This document shows, piece by piece, positions 42,502 to 50,419 of a stretch of DNA of 64,000 nt. The stretch is from Candidatus Gastranaerophilales bacterium (GTDB lineage: Bacteria > Cyanobacteriota > Vampirovibrionia > Gastranaerophilales > Gastranaerophilaceae), in assembly GCA_944324435.1 (NCBI GenBank), contig CALUWH010000004.1:1-64000 (forward strand), in the 5' to 3' direction. The position numbers and the translations under genes are program-made. The notes under the pieces are model-generated. The model was given only the letters and a program-made list of their open reading frames with translations. It was not told the DNA's origin and ran no database searches. The first letter of the stretch is position 1. Every line of letters starts with the position of its first letter.

Positions 42502-42909
42502 TTATGAAAAAAATCTAAACATAAACTTTTTAAATACTGAAGAATGTTTTTTTACAGTTCTAAGGACAACACTTTCGGTTTGAACTAGGAACATTCGGGC
42601 TTTTAATGTTTTAGGATACATTTCTTTTAGCTGAGAAGTAAATTCATCATTTAGTTGTTTGATTTTGTGGTTTCTCAGCATAGTATTTCGATTCCTCTCA
42701 TAACAGGCAGGGTACATAATCCCCTTTCTTGCAGCTTCTTTTCTTGCAAGAAGGCCTCTTGTAGGATTTTCCTTACAGTCCTCAAGGTGTGAAATAGCAT
42801 CTTTTGCCCAATCTACATCCCAACTTAATCTTGTATCAAGATGGGCATGGGTCCAATGAGCATTTCTCCTGATATTTTCAAATCTTGGTGCGCCGAATTC
42901 GATTTCCAT
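42502..42909 (-). CDS. Hypothetical protein
   Basis: A 135-residue protein, basic, with R/K/H-rich helical sequence, two Cys (near 45 and 69), and no signal peptide or domain that I recognise. GGAG precedes the ATG. It lies downstream of rplA, beyond a strong terminator, in the place where rplJ would be expected in many genomes. It shows no similarity to L10. Confidence 0.55.
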   Translation of the reverse strand: MEIEFGAPRFENIRRNAHWTHAHLDTRLSWDVDWAKDAISHLEDCKENPTRGLLARKEAARKGIMYPACYERNRNTMLRNHKIKQLNDEFTSQLKEMYPKTLKARMFLVQTESVVLRTVKKHSSVFKKFMFRFFS

Positions 42910-42938
42910 ATTTGCTCCTTATAATACACAACAACGAT

Positions 42939-42967
42939 AAAAAAAAAGGCCAGCCCGAAGGCCAGCC
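42939..42967 (-). terminator. Terminator after rplA
   Basis: Minus-strand GGCTGGCC-TTCG-GGCTGGCC folds as an 8-bp stem with two G-U pairs and a stable UUCG loop, followed by eight or nine T. It directly follows the rplA stop. Confidence 0.85.
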
Positions 42968-42974
42968 GTAAATA

Positions 42975-43700
42975 TCAACCAACAATTTCTTTTACTTCTG
43001 CTTGTAAATTTTTAGAATCAATCTTAATGCTTGGTCCCATTGTTGTAGTCAAATAGATTGACTTAACATAAGTACCTTTTGCTGCAGAAGGTTTAGCTCT
43101 AAGTACAGCATCAACTAAAGTACCATAGTTTTTAACCAAATCATCAAGAGCAAATTGAACTTTACCGATAGGACAGTGAATCATACCCTGTTTATCAGCT
43201 CTGAATTCAACTTTTCCTGCTTTAGCATCCTTAACTGCTTTTGCAATATCCAAAGTAACAGTACCTGTCTTAGGGTTTGGCATTAAGCCTTTTGGACCTA
43301 AAACTCTACCTAATTTACCAAGCATACCCATACAGTCTGGAGTAGCAATTAATGTATCAAATTCAAACCAGCCGCCAGCGATTTTATCAATAATATCTTC
43401 TGTGCCGTAGAAATCTGCACCTGCATCCTTTGCTTCATTAACCTTAGGTCCTTTAGCAATAACGCAGACACGAACTTCTTTACCAAGACCTGCCGGTAAT
43501 ACAACAGTAGATCTGATTTGCTGTTCAGCGTGCTTAACTTCAATACCTAATCTCATATGACATTCAACTGTTTCGTTGAATTTAGCAACTTCTTTTGATA
43601 CTTCTTGTAATTTATTAAGAGCATCACGACCGCTAGCCGGTTGAGTAAAATCTGCCAGCAATTCTTGAAGTTTCTTTTGTTTTTTAGTTATTTTTGACAT
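42975..43700 (-). CDS. rplA: 50S ribosomal protein L1
   Basis: A 241-residue protein with the L1 RNA-binding core: [14 protein letters not shown] near 130 and P-I-G-K near 180. It forms the L1 stalk near the E site and typically represses its own operon by binding the mRNA leader. AAAGGAT precedes the ATG. It is separated from rplK by a 187-bp structured gap and followed by a strong terminator, so it is the last gene here. Confidence 0.97.
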   Translation of the reverse strand: MSKITKKQKKLQELLADFTQPASGRDALNKLQEVSKEVAKFNETVECHMRLGIEVKHAEQQIRSTVVLPAGLGKEVRVCVIAKGPKVNEAKDAGADFYGTEDIIDKIAGGWFEFDTLIATPDCMGMLGKLGRVLGPKGLMPNPKTGTVTLDIAKAVKDAKAGKVEFRADKQGMIHCPIGKVQFALDDLVKNYGTLVDAVLRAKPSAAKGTYVKSIYLTTTMGPSIKIDSKNLQAEVKEIVG

Positions 43701-43887
43701 TTCTTTATCCTTTCATGGTATTAGCGGACAACAAGTCCTTCCATTCTGTCTAGTTTCCCAAATAACCGCCTGTGCAATCAAAGATTGCTTCGCTGCATTC
43801 ACTAACGTTCATTCCGCAACGGCAGTGTCGTAGTGTTTGTCCTCATTTCACCGGCTCACCGCCGCTGAATTCGGACTTCACACCGGC
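43701..43887 (-). promoter_or_regulatory. Structured rplK-rplA intercistronic region
   Basis: 187 nt without ORF, richer in GC than usual intergenic DNA here. It contains short inverted repeats such as GGAC-TTGTT-GTCC close to the rplA start. By analogy with other bacteria this could carry an L1 target, but no consensus L1 site can be confirmed by eye. A promoter for rplA is also possible. Confidence 0.3.
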
Positions 43888-44322
43888 TTACGCATTTTCT
43901 TCTTTTACTGTAACGCCCATAGCTCTGCAAGAGCCTTTAATCATGTTTACAGCAGCTTCCATAGAAGTAGCGTTCAAATCGTTCATTTTGATTTTAGCTA
44001 TTTCTTCTAACTGAGCTCTTGTAATTTCAGCGACTTTTGTTTTATTCGGCACAGCAGAACCCTTAGGGATATTCAATGCCTTTTTAATTAAAACAGGAGC
44101 CGGTGGTGATTTAGTTACAAAAGTGAAACTTCTGTCTTCATATACATCAATAACAACAGGGATAATGTAGCCTGCTTGAGATTCAGTTCTTGCATTAAAC
44201 TGTTTGCAGAAATCCATGATGTTAACACCGTGCTGACCCAATGCAGGACCAACCGGAGGTGATGGGTTTGCTTTACCTGCTTCGATTTGCAGTTTAATTT
44301 TTCCTACTACTTTTTTTGCCAT
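43888..44322 (-). CDS. rplK: 50S ribosomal protein L11
   Basis: A 144-residue protein: M-A-K-K-V-V-G start, [14 protein letters not shown] near 24-37, and the C-terminal rRNA-binding domain. An in-frame extension runs up to 44424 but has no homologous sequence, whereas the ATG at 44322 has GGAGAA upstream and gives the standard length. It binds the GTPase centre of 23S rRNA. A leader hairpin (CGTGG...CCACG with GGGG/CCCC inside) lies just upstream. Confidence 0.97.
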   Translation of the reverse strand: MAKKVVGKIKLQIEAGKANPSPPVGPALGQHGVNIMDFCKQFNARTESQAGYIIPVVIDVYEDRSFTFVTKSPPAPVLIKKALNIPKGSAVPNKTKVAEITRAQLEEIAKIKMNDLNATSMEAAVNMIKGSCRAMGVTVKEENA

Positions 44323-44442
44323 TTTGAGTTCTCCTTTCGTGGTACTAACGGGGGGCATCCCCTTCCACGTTATTTGTGTTGTTTTATTAGCTGAGGCAAG
44401 TGAATAATTGGAGAATAGGAACATTCTCCTTTCATTTACCCC

Positions 44443-45054
44443 TTATAATTTTTGAATTTGTTTATATTCAAGCTCAACCGGAGTTTCACGACCAAAGATT
44501 GAAACCATTGCTCTGAGTTTTGCTTTATCAGGATAAACTTCCGTGATATCACCAACAAACTCGGCAAACGGACCGGATATAATTCTAACTTTTTCGCCAA
44601 CTTTAATATCCATTTCAATTTTCTGGGTTTGGGCTGTTGAGCGGTGAATAATCTTTTTAATTTCACTGTCTTTTGCAGGGATAGGTTTCTTTGCAGAACC
44701 AACAAACTTTGTAACCCCTGCTGTATGACGGACAACATACCAGCTGTCTTCGTCCATAATCATTTCAACAAGGACATAGCCCGGGAAGATTTTTTCTTCT
44801 TTTTCCTGCTTTCTTCCGCCTTTAATCTGGGTAATAGTCTTTTGAGGAACTTCTACTCTAAAGATTTTATCAGCCATGTTCATGTATTCAATACGTTTTT
44901 CAAGGTTGTTTTTTACCTTGTTTTCATAGCCGGAATAAGTGTGTACTATGTACCAGCGCTTTTGATTCTTCTTGTCTGAAGTTTTATGATTCTCAGTTTC
45001 CTGAGTTTCTTCCATCTGTTCTTCATTTACAATGTTTTCGTCTTTTTCACTCAT
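44443..45054 (-). CDS. nusG: Transcription termination/antitermination protein NusG
   Basis: A 203-residue protein: an acidic N-terminal tail of about 30 residues, the NGN domain (R-W-Y-I-V-H-T-Y-S-G-Y-E near 33), G-Y-V-L-V-E-M near 90, and a C-terminal KOW domain (G-P-F-A-E-F-V-G). It binds RNA polymerase and links it to Rho or ribosomes. AAAGGG precedes the ATG. The order secE-nusG-rplK-rplA is the standard one. Confidence 0.97.
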   Translation of the reverse strand: MSEKDENIVNEEQMEETQETENHKTSDKKNQKRWYIVHTYSGYENKVKNNLEKRIEYMNMADKIFRVEVPQKTITQIKGGRKQEKEEKIFPGYVLVEMIMDEDSWYVVRHTAGVTKFVGSAKKPIPAKDSEIKKIIHRSTAQTQKIEMDIKVGEKVRIISGPFAEFVGDITEVYPDKAKLRAMVSIFGRETPVELEYKQIQKL

Positions 45055-45093
45055 TATTCTTACCCTTTATGGTTTTATGCGGTTACCGGTTAA

Positions 45094-45294
45094 TTATAAT
45101 TTAGATAATAGTGCATTGAATATAATATCCACAATATAAATAAAGACAGTGAATATAAAAACAATTGCAACAACAAAGAATGTTTCCACAACGACCTGAT
45201 GTTTTTCGGGCCATGTAATTTTGCCCCATTCAGTTCTTACGCCTTTAAAATAAGTTATGATATTTTTCTTTGCTGTTTCTATAGTATCGTTCAT
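45094..45294 (-). CDS. secE: Preprotein translocase subunit SecE
   Basis: A 66-residue protein of the short, single-span type: amphipathic helix (Y-F-K-G-V-R-T-E-W-G-K-I-T-W-P) followed by one membrane segment (about 34-56). It clamps SecY in the inner membrane. AAAGG precedes the ATG. It lies between tRNA-Trp and nusG. Confidence 0.95.
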   Translation of the reverse strand: MNDTIETAKKNIITYFKGVRTEWGKITWPEKHQVVVETFFVVAIVFIFTVFIYIVDIIFNALLSKL

Positions 45295-45321
45295 TATAAA
45301 TAACCTTTATTTTTCATAAAT

Positions 45322-45394
45322 CGCGCCCTGAAGGACTCGAACCCTCGACATCCGGTTTTGGAGACCGACGTTCTACCAACTGAACTAAGGACGC
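45322..45394 (-). tRNA. trnW: tRNA-Trp (CCA)
   Basis: A 73-nt cloverleaf on the minus strand. The acceptor GCGTCCT pairs with AGGGCGC, the D arm has AGTTGGTAGA, the anticodon loop is CTCCAAA (anticodon CCA), and the T loop is TTCGAGT. The 3' CCA is not encoded. It sits between rpmG and secE, the usual place in many bacteria. Confidence 0.96.
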
Positions 45395-45406
45395 TTAGTT
45401 AGTGAC

Positions 45407-45454
45407 GTGACTAGTGAATGGTGAACAGAACTCTACTCACTATTCACTAGTCAC
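45407..45454. repeat. Hairpin made of GTGACTAGTGAATGGTG words
   Basis: A 17-bp inverted repeat (45407-45423 with 45438-45454, one G-U) lies between the rpmG stop and tRNA-Trp. The words are those of the arrays at 246-372 and 890-1036. Confidence 0.8.
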
Positions 45455-45463
45455 CGTTCACTG

Positions 45464-45631
45464 TTACTTTGTTTCCTTGTGAGTTGTGTGTTTTTTGCAA
45501 GTCGGACAATATTTGCTTAATTCCATTCTGTCCTTAGTGTTCTTTTTGTTTTTAACTGTTGTATAGTTTCTTTCCTTACAGTCTTCGCAAGCTAGAACTA
45601 CCATTCTGTCATTTTTACCTTTGATACCCAT
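45464..45631 (-). CDS. rpmG: 50S ribosomal protein L33
   Basis: A 55-residue protein read by eye on the minus strand: M-G-I-K-G-K-N-D-R, then two CxxC pairs (C-E-D-C near 15-18 and C-P-T-C near 42-45), and H-K-E-T-K at the end. This is the zinc-binding form of L33. It is too short for a 60-codon cut-off. It is followed by the hairpin at 45407-45454, tRNA-Trp and secE. AAAGGAA lies before the ATG. Confidence 0.95.
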   Translation of the reverse strand: MGIKGKNDRMVVLACEDCKERNYTTVKNKKNTKDRMELSKYCPTCKKHTTHKETK

Positions 45632-45685
45632 GTTTGTATTCCTTTATTTTCCTTGTTGTTATTGCTATTTTAAACCTATTTAAAA

Positions 45686-45742
45686 TAGAATGTGAATTTA
45701 ACACATTCTAATAAAATCGGCGTATGAGTTTATGTTATTATA
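45686..45742 (-). promoter_or_regulatory. rpmG-trnW-secE promoter and leader hairpin
   Basis: Minus-strand TATAAT at 45737-45742 would start the ribosomal transcript. Downstream in the leader a 9-bp stem TAGAATGTG/CACATTCTA (45686-45694, 45702-45710) is followed by TTTTAAAT and may act as an attenuator or stabiliser. Confidence 0.45.
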
Positions 45743-45871
45743 AACATTTTGAAATTGCAAATAAATTATGAAGTTTTTTTAATATTTAGATGACAGGTCT
45801 AAGGACTCTGCATATCGTTGAAACAAGGGACAACAGTAGATATGTGAGAATTTTGTATTTGCCGGTATAAT

Positions 45872-45900
45872 TTGATTTTATCAATTTTGTTAAATATAAT
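45872..45900 (+). promoter_or_regulatory. Promoter of the restriction-modification cassette
   Basis: TTGATT at 45872-45877, a 17-nt spacer, and TATAAT at 45895-45900. The predicted +1 near 45907 falls just inside the ATG at 45905, which argues for translation from GTG 45953 behind AAAGGAGAGG. Confidence 0.65.
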
Positions 45901-45952
45901 AGAAATGGAGAATAGCTTAAATTTGCAAGGACTAATAGCAAAGGAGAGGTAT

Positions 45953-47005
45953 GTGAAGCAGCAGTTAAATGTATTAGATCTTTTTTGCGGTGCAGGTGGT
46001 TTATCCTGCGGTTTTGAGCAAGCCGGCTTTAATATAATACTAGGTATTGACAATGATGCTGCAGCACTGGATACATTTCAATATAATCATAAAGATTCGC
46101 AAATTCTATGCAGCGATATTACTCAAATTTCGTACAAAGATATAAAAGAGAGCATTGGCAATAAACAGATTGATGTAATTATAGGCGGACCGCCCTGTCA
46201 AGGGTTTTCTCTATCCGGACCTCGGAATTTCAATGATCCCAGAAATAAATTATATCTAAGTTTTATCAGATTGGTTGAAGAAATCAAGCCCGGAGCTTTT
46301 GTCATAGAAAACGTTCCAGGGCTGGTATCTCTATTTGGAGGTGAAGTTAAAAATAATATAGTAAAAAGTTTTGCAGATATGGGGTATCGTGTAGCATATA
46401 AAATATTGTGTGCTGCCGATTACGGAGTCCCTCAAAATCGTAAAAGAGTTATTTTTGTAGGCATTTTGAACGGGAATAAGGACTTCGATTATCCTAAAGC
46501 TGAAAATAATATTGTAACCTGCGAAATGGCGTTATCAGACTTACCGCCTTTAACAGAGAGTTTAGGAGAAGAATTGCAAGATTATACGACTCCGGCACAA
46601 AATAAATATCAGTCTGTTATGCGCAAAAATTCTCAAAAAGTTAAAAATCATATAGCCGCCCGACATTCTGATAAAGTGCAGCATATTATATCGTTAGTTC
46701 CTGACGGCGGAAACTACAAGAATTTACCGGACAAATACAAGTCAACAAGGAATTTTCATGTTGCCTGGACAAGATTTAACAGTTCGCTGCCGGCACCTAC
46801 GATTGACACCGGACACAGACACCATTTCCATTATAAATATAATCGAGTTCCGACTGTAAGAGAATGTGCAAGACTGCAGTCTTTTCCCGATAACTTTGTT
46901 TTTTGCGGCAGCAAAACCCAGCAGTTCCGCCAGGTTGGAAATGCTGTTCCGCCGCTTTTAGCTCAAAAAGTCGCAGAACAGCTTCGTAAAGAGATGGGAG
47001 TGTAA
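45953..47005 (+). CDS. C5-cytosine DNA methyltransferase 1
   Basis: About 350 residues. Motif I is D-L-F-C-G-A-G-G near the start and motif IV is G-G-P-P-C-Q-G-F-S (catalytic Cys about 82). Motif VI is E-N-V-P-G-L, VIII Q-N-R-K-R-V-I-F-V-G, IX R-E-C-A-R-L-Q-S-F-P and X Q-V-G-N-A-V-P-P. It protects host DNA by making 5-methylcytosine. The frame opens at 45872, but GTG 45953 has a strong ribosome site 6 nt upstream and lies downstream of the promoter. It is followed 6 bp later by the nuclease gene. Confidence 0.93.
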   Translation: MKQQLNVLDLFCGAGGLSCGFEQAGFNIILGIDNDAAALDTFQYNHKDSQILCSDITQISYKDIKESIGNKQIDVIIGGPPCQGFSLSGPRNFNDPRNKLYLSFIRLVEEIKPGAFVIENVPGLVSLFGGEVKNNIVKSFADMGYRVAYKILCAADYGVPQNRKRVIFVGILNGNKDFDYPKAENNIVTCEMALSDLPPLTESLGEELQDYTTPAQNKYQSVMRKNSQKVKNHIAARHSDKVQHIISLVPDGGNYKNLPDKYKSTRNFHVAWTRFNSSLPAPTIDTGHRHHFHYKYNRVPTVRECARLQSFPDNFVFCGSKTQQFRQVGNAVPPLLAQKVAEQLRKEMGV

Positions 47006-47011
47006 GCTAAA

Positions 47012-48463
47012 ATGGGTATTTATAGAATTCCTGATGAATACTATTTCAGACTGCATCATGTCCGGCCGCGCTTCAAAAATGATGTTGAAAATGTACTTAT
47101 ATATATGGCGGAAGAATTATCCAGAATTGATTCCGCACCTAAAAAAGAATTTATAAAGTCAATGAATAATGCCATATACTGCTATCCGGGAAATGCAAAT
47201 AAGCAGTTAAAGACTATTAATAATTGGCGTACAGAAATTTCTGCTTTATTTGGATTTATTGTATATAAAAACGATAATTATTGTGTAGGGAAAAGGGCGA
47301 AAGAACTTGCTGAAAAACAAGATTTGGTAGAAGCTTTTAAAATATTCTTGTATAATTTTCAATACCCCGGCGCGCATATTAAGCCCAAAGCTGTTATTGA
47401 ACAAATTCAGCACGGAATACATTTTAAGCCTGCTCAATATATATTGAAACTCTTGAAGTATGCCTCAGAACTTGAGAAATGTTCAATAGGAATAACCAAA
47501 GCGGAAGCGTGTCATTGTATATTCAATGATTTGCGAGTAACCTGTCATAATGAAGATGTAAGTCTGACCTGGAATAGAATTCTAAAGAACAGGCAGAATA
47601 ACATTTCTTATGACTGTGATGGTGATATAGTCCGCTACGCCGGCGACATTTTAGATTATATGGAAATTGCTAACCTTGTAAAAACATACGACAGCAAGAC
47701 ATACTATTTAAATTCATTAGAAAATGAGATGATTATGAAATTCTGTGAGTCTAATGAATGGTTTTCAGGTTATGATGATATGCTAAAAGAGCGCAACGCT
47801 ACACTTAAACAAGTACAGGCATGTACAAACAGCTGGTTTGATTATGTTAACAGAGATATGTCAAGCACGGATTTTTCAACTGATATTTTAACGTTTATTG
47901 CCCAAAATAATAATGATTATAACCATCTGCTTGACTCTGCTGCTCGATTTGAACAAGACAAGTCCATAACCGAAAAAATAATTACAAACAGGCTTAATAA
48001 TGAATATGAAACATTTACAACTAAGGACATCGGCGATATTGGCGAAAATCTTGTTCACGGGCACGAATGTATGCGCCTTAAAAAGAGCGAACGCAGTGAT
48101 TTAATCCATCTAGTCCAACGTATTCCTACCAAATTCGCAGTCGGATATGACATTAGTTCTGTTGAAACAGATGAAAGAAAAAGATTTATTGAAGTAAAAA
48201 CGACAATCTCATCAAAACCGCTGAACTTTAACCGTATTCATCTGACAAAAAATGAGTGGAATACGGCTGACAGTACAAGAGAACGTTACTTTATATACAG
48301 ACTTATGCTAAGTAAAAATAAAAGGACATTATTTTTAATTCAAGATCCGGTAGGCCTGTATAAGACCGACAAAATTGATATGATTCCGTGTGACGGGGCA
48401 GATATTATATTTGATCCAAAAAAAATAGGACAATTTGAGGAGCTTTTAACATGGGAAAATTAA
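47012..48463 (+). CDS. Type II restriction endonuclease with DUF3883-like PD-(D/E)XK domain
   Basis: A 483-residue protein. The N-terminal 300 residues are helical and possibly winged-helix, with no sharp match. The C-terminal domain has G-E-N-L-V near 340, G-Y-D-I-S-S (Asp380) and F-I-E-V-K-T-T (Glu394, Lys396), the layout of DUF3883/PD-(D/E)XK nucleases. It lies between two cytosine methyltransferases: 6 bp after the first and overlapping the second by 13 bp. The recognition site is unknown. A regulatory or Type IV role is less likely given the flanking methyltransferases. Confidence 0.8.
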   Translation: MGIYRIPDEYYFRLHHVRPRFKNDVENVLIYMAEELSRIDSAPKKEFIKSMNNAIYCYPGNANKQLKTINNWRTEISALFGFIVYKNDNYCVGKRAKELAEKQDLVEAFKIFLYNFQYPGAHIKPKAVIEQIQHGIHFKPAQYILKLLKYASELEKCSIGITKAEACHCIFNDLRVTCHNEDVSLTWNRILKNRQNNISYDCDGDIVRYAGDILDYMEIANLVKTYDSKTYYLNSLENEMIMKFCESNEWFSGYDDMLKERNATLKQVQACTNSWFDYVNRDMSSTDFSTDILTFIAQNNNDYNHLLDSAARFEQDKSITEKIITNRLNNEYETFTTKDIGDIGENLVHGHECMRLKKSERSDLIHLVQRIPTKFAVGYDISSVETDERKRFIEVKTTISSKPLNFNRIHLTKNEWNTADSTRERYFIYRLMLSKNKRTLFLIQDPVGLYKTDKIDMIPCDGADIIFDPKKIGQFEELLTWEN

Positions 48464-49413
48464 GGGTAGCATCACTTTTTTGCGGCTGCGGAGGAACAGA
48501 TATTGGTCTGCTTGGAGATTTTACTTTTTTAGGAAAATATTATTCACCAAATAATACCCAAATAGTTTATGCAAATGATATAGAGCCTTCTGCCTGCAAA
48601 TTATTTGAAGATAATTTTGGAATCACTCCTGATAACAGAGATATTCGGGAGGTTAAATCATCTGAGCTGCCCGAATTTGATATATTAACAGGCGGTTTCC
48701 CCTGTCAGTCTTTTTCTATTGTGGCACAAAATCCCAAAAGATTAGGCATAAAAGACGAAAAAGGAAAACTTTTTTTTGAAATGTGCAGGATTTTAAACGA
48801 CAGACAACCTAAAGCTTTTGTCGCGGAAAACGTAAAGGGAATTTTGTCGGCGAACAAAGGAGAGGCTTTTCCCTTAATAATTAAAGAATTTGAACAAGCA
48901 GGATACAATGTAGTTTATAAATTAGTAAATGCCGCAAATTACGGAGTTCCGCAAAAGAGGGAGAGAGTTATTATTGTAGGAATCAGAAAAGACTTGAAAA
49001 GACAATTTGTATTTCCTGAAGAACCTATATTAGCAGAAGAAAATTTTGTACCGTTAAAAAGTGTCATAGAGCAGAAGGTCTCTGAGAAATATTATTTTAG
49101 TGAACGAGCAGTTTCAGGATTAAAGAATGCAAATAAGAATATGAATAAGGGGCGTGCTCAAGATATTGAAAAACCCTGTAATACAGTAGGTTCACATCTT
49201 GCTAAAGTTTCGTTAAACAGTACAGATCCGGTCTTACTCATAAAAAACAGGTACAGACGTTTTACCCCAAGAGAAGTTGCCCGGATACAATCATTTCCGG
49301 AAAATTATAAATTGTCATATTCAGAAAGCGCGCAGTACCGCGCATTAGGAAACGCAATTGCTCCTCTGGTAATGTGGTATATTGCAAGAGATCTTGCAGG
49401 CATGATTGAATAA
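48451..49413 (+). CDS. C5-cytosine DNA methyltransferase 2
   Basis: A 320-residue protein. Motif I is S-L-F-C-G-C-G-G, IV G-G-F-P-C-Q-S-F-S (Cys85), VI E-N-V-K-G-I, VIII Q-K-R-E-R-V-I-I-V-G, IX R-E-V-A-R-I-Q-S-F-P and X L-G-N-A-I-A-P-L. Its target region differs from that of methyltransferase 1. The gene overlaps the nuclease end by 13 bp, with GAGGAG upstream of the ATG inside that gene. Two C5 enzymes around one nuclease suggest an asymmetric recognition sequence needing separate methylation of each strand. Confidence 0.93.
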   Translation: MGKLRVASLFCGCGGTDIGLLGDFTFLGKYYSPNNTQIVYANDIEPSACKLFEDNFGITPDNRDIREVKSSELPEFDILTGGFPCQSFSIVAQNPKRLGIKDEKGKLFFEMCRILNDRQPKAFVAENVKGILSANKGEAFPLIIKEFEQAGYNVVYKLVNAANYGVPQKRERVIIVGIRKDLKRQFVFPEEPILAEENFVPLKSVIEQKVSEKYYFSERAVSGLKNANKNMNKGRAQDIEKPCNTVGSHLAKVSLNSTDPVLLIKNRYRRFTPREVARIQSFPENYKLSYSESAQYRALGNAIAPLVMWYIARDLAGMIE

Positions 49414-49426
49414 TCACTACATATAC

Positions 49427-49460
49427 AAAAACGGACAGTAATTTTAAACTGCCCGTTTTG
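49427..49460. terminator. Bidirectional terminator between the RM cassette and tpiA
   Basis: AAAACGG-A-CAGT pairs with ACTG-C-CCGTTTT across an 8-nt loop, with one mismatch. A and T tracts on both sides suit termination in either direction. Confidence 0.75.
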
Positions 49461-49480
49461 TGTATTAATTATTTTCAGCG

Positions 49481-50275
49481 TTATACGCTTACTTTCATTG
49501 TATTTGCAATAATTTCGTTAAAGCTGTCAGCTTTAAGGCTAGCGCCTCCAACCAATGCTCCGTCAATATCAGATTGAGACATTTGTTCTTCTATAGTTGA
49601 AGGTTTAACTGAACCACCGTAAAGAATTCTTATAGAATCGCCTGCTTTTTCGGAAGAAACCTCTTTTACAACATTTCTAATCATAGCAATTACTCTGTTG
49701 GCTTCCTGACTGTCACAGGTTTTTCCTGTACCGATAGCCCAAATTGGTTCGTAAGCAATAACGGATTTAGAAATTTCTTCTTCTGATAAACCATTTAACG
49801 CAGCTCTGATTTGGGTTGCAATATGTTGATCAGTTACGCCGGCTTCTCTTTGTTCCAGAGTCTCTCCGCAGCAAATAATAGGAATCAAACCGCCTGCAAG
49901 AATTGCTTTAGCTTTCTTGTTAATCATCTCATCAGTTTCTGAGAAATATTGTCTTCTTTCACTGTGTCCGATAATGATATAAGAACATCCAGCATCTGCA
50001 AGCATTTCAACAGAAACTTCTCCTGTATAAGCACCGGATTTTTCCCAGTGACAATTCTGTGCAGCAATTGCAATTTTGTCTCCGCCGCATCCGCAATTGC
50101 ATCTTTCGGTTTGAACAACATTTAGTGAAGTAAACACAGGTGCAATAACAATAGAAGGTAATTGTTGTGCCGTAAAATCTTTTGTAAAGCTTTTTATTCC
50201 TTCAAACAAAGCTTTTGCCTCGTCTTGCAATAGATTCATTTTCCAGTTGCCTGCAATAATTGGTTTTCTAGACAT
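49481..50275 (-). CDS. tpiA: Triosephosphate isomerase
   Basis: A 264-residue protein: A-G-N-W-K-M-N at 8-14, the electrophile in I-I-G-H-S-E-R-R, and the catalytic Glu in A-Y-E-P-I-W-A-I-G-T-G. A short Cys-rich insertion (R-C-N-C-G-C-G-G-D near 58-66) is unusual for the family. It interconverts glyceraldehyde-3-phosphate and dihydroxyacetone phosphate. AAAGGAG precedes the ATG. Single-gene unit. Confidence 0.97.
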   Translation of the reverse strand: MSRKPIIAGNWKMNLLQDEAKALFEGIKSFTKDFTAQQLPSIVIAPVFTSLNVVQTERCNCGCGGDKIAIAAQNCHWEKSGAYTGEVSVEMLADAGCSYIIIGHSERRQYFSETDEMINKKAKAILAGGLIPIICCGETLEQREAGVTDQHIATQIRAALNGLSEEEISKSVIAYEPIWAIGTGKTCDSQEANRVIAMIRNVVKEVSSEKAGDSIRILYGGSVKPSTIEEQMSQSDIDGALVGGASLKADSFNEIIANTMKVSV

Positions 50276-50381
50276 AATTCATTCTCCTTTATTCAAGTAG
50301 TGGAGCACTGCATTATTCAGGGAACCACTCTCCTTATTATTACAATCGAATTTTAGAATAAACAAGGCCCAAAATCAAGAA

Positions 50382-50419
50382 TTGTAAAATTTGTTTTTTT
50401 TAATTAAAATGAGGATATG
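50382..50419 (+). promoter_or_regulatory. Leaderless promoter of the hydrolase gene
   Basis: TTGTAA at 50382-50387, a 17-nt spacer, TAAAAT at 50405-50410, 6 nt, and ATG at 50417. A GAGG lies in the 6-nt gap but is too close to the ATG to serve as a ribosome site. Confidence 0.7.

Noticed and set aside
44323-44424. N-terminal extension of L11
   Set aside because: The extra 34 codons have no ribosomal-protein character; ATG 44322 has a strong ribosome site and gives standard L11.
45322-45394. tRNA-associated integration site (att) for the nearby RM cassette
   Set aside because: No second copy of the tRNA 3' end is visible near 45600-49480 and no integrase is present.
45872-45952. Earlier starts of methyltransferase 1 (45872 or ATG 45905)
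   Set aside because: They overlap the promoter and lack a Shine-Dalgarno, while GTG 45953 has AAAGGAGAGG.
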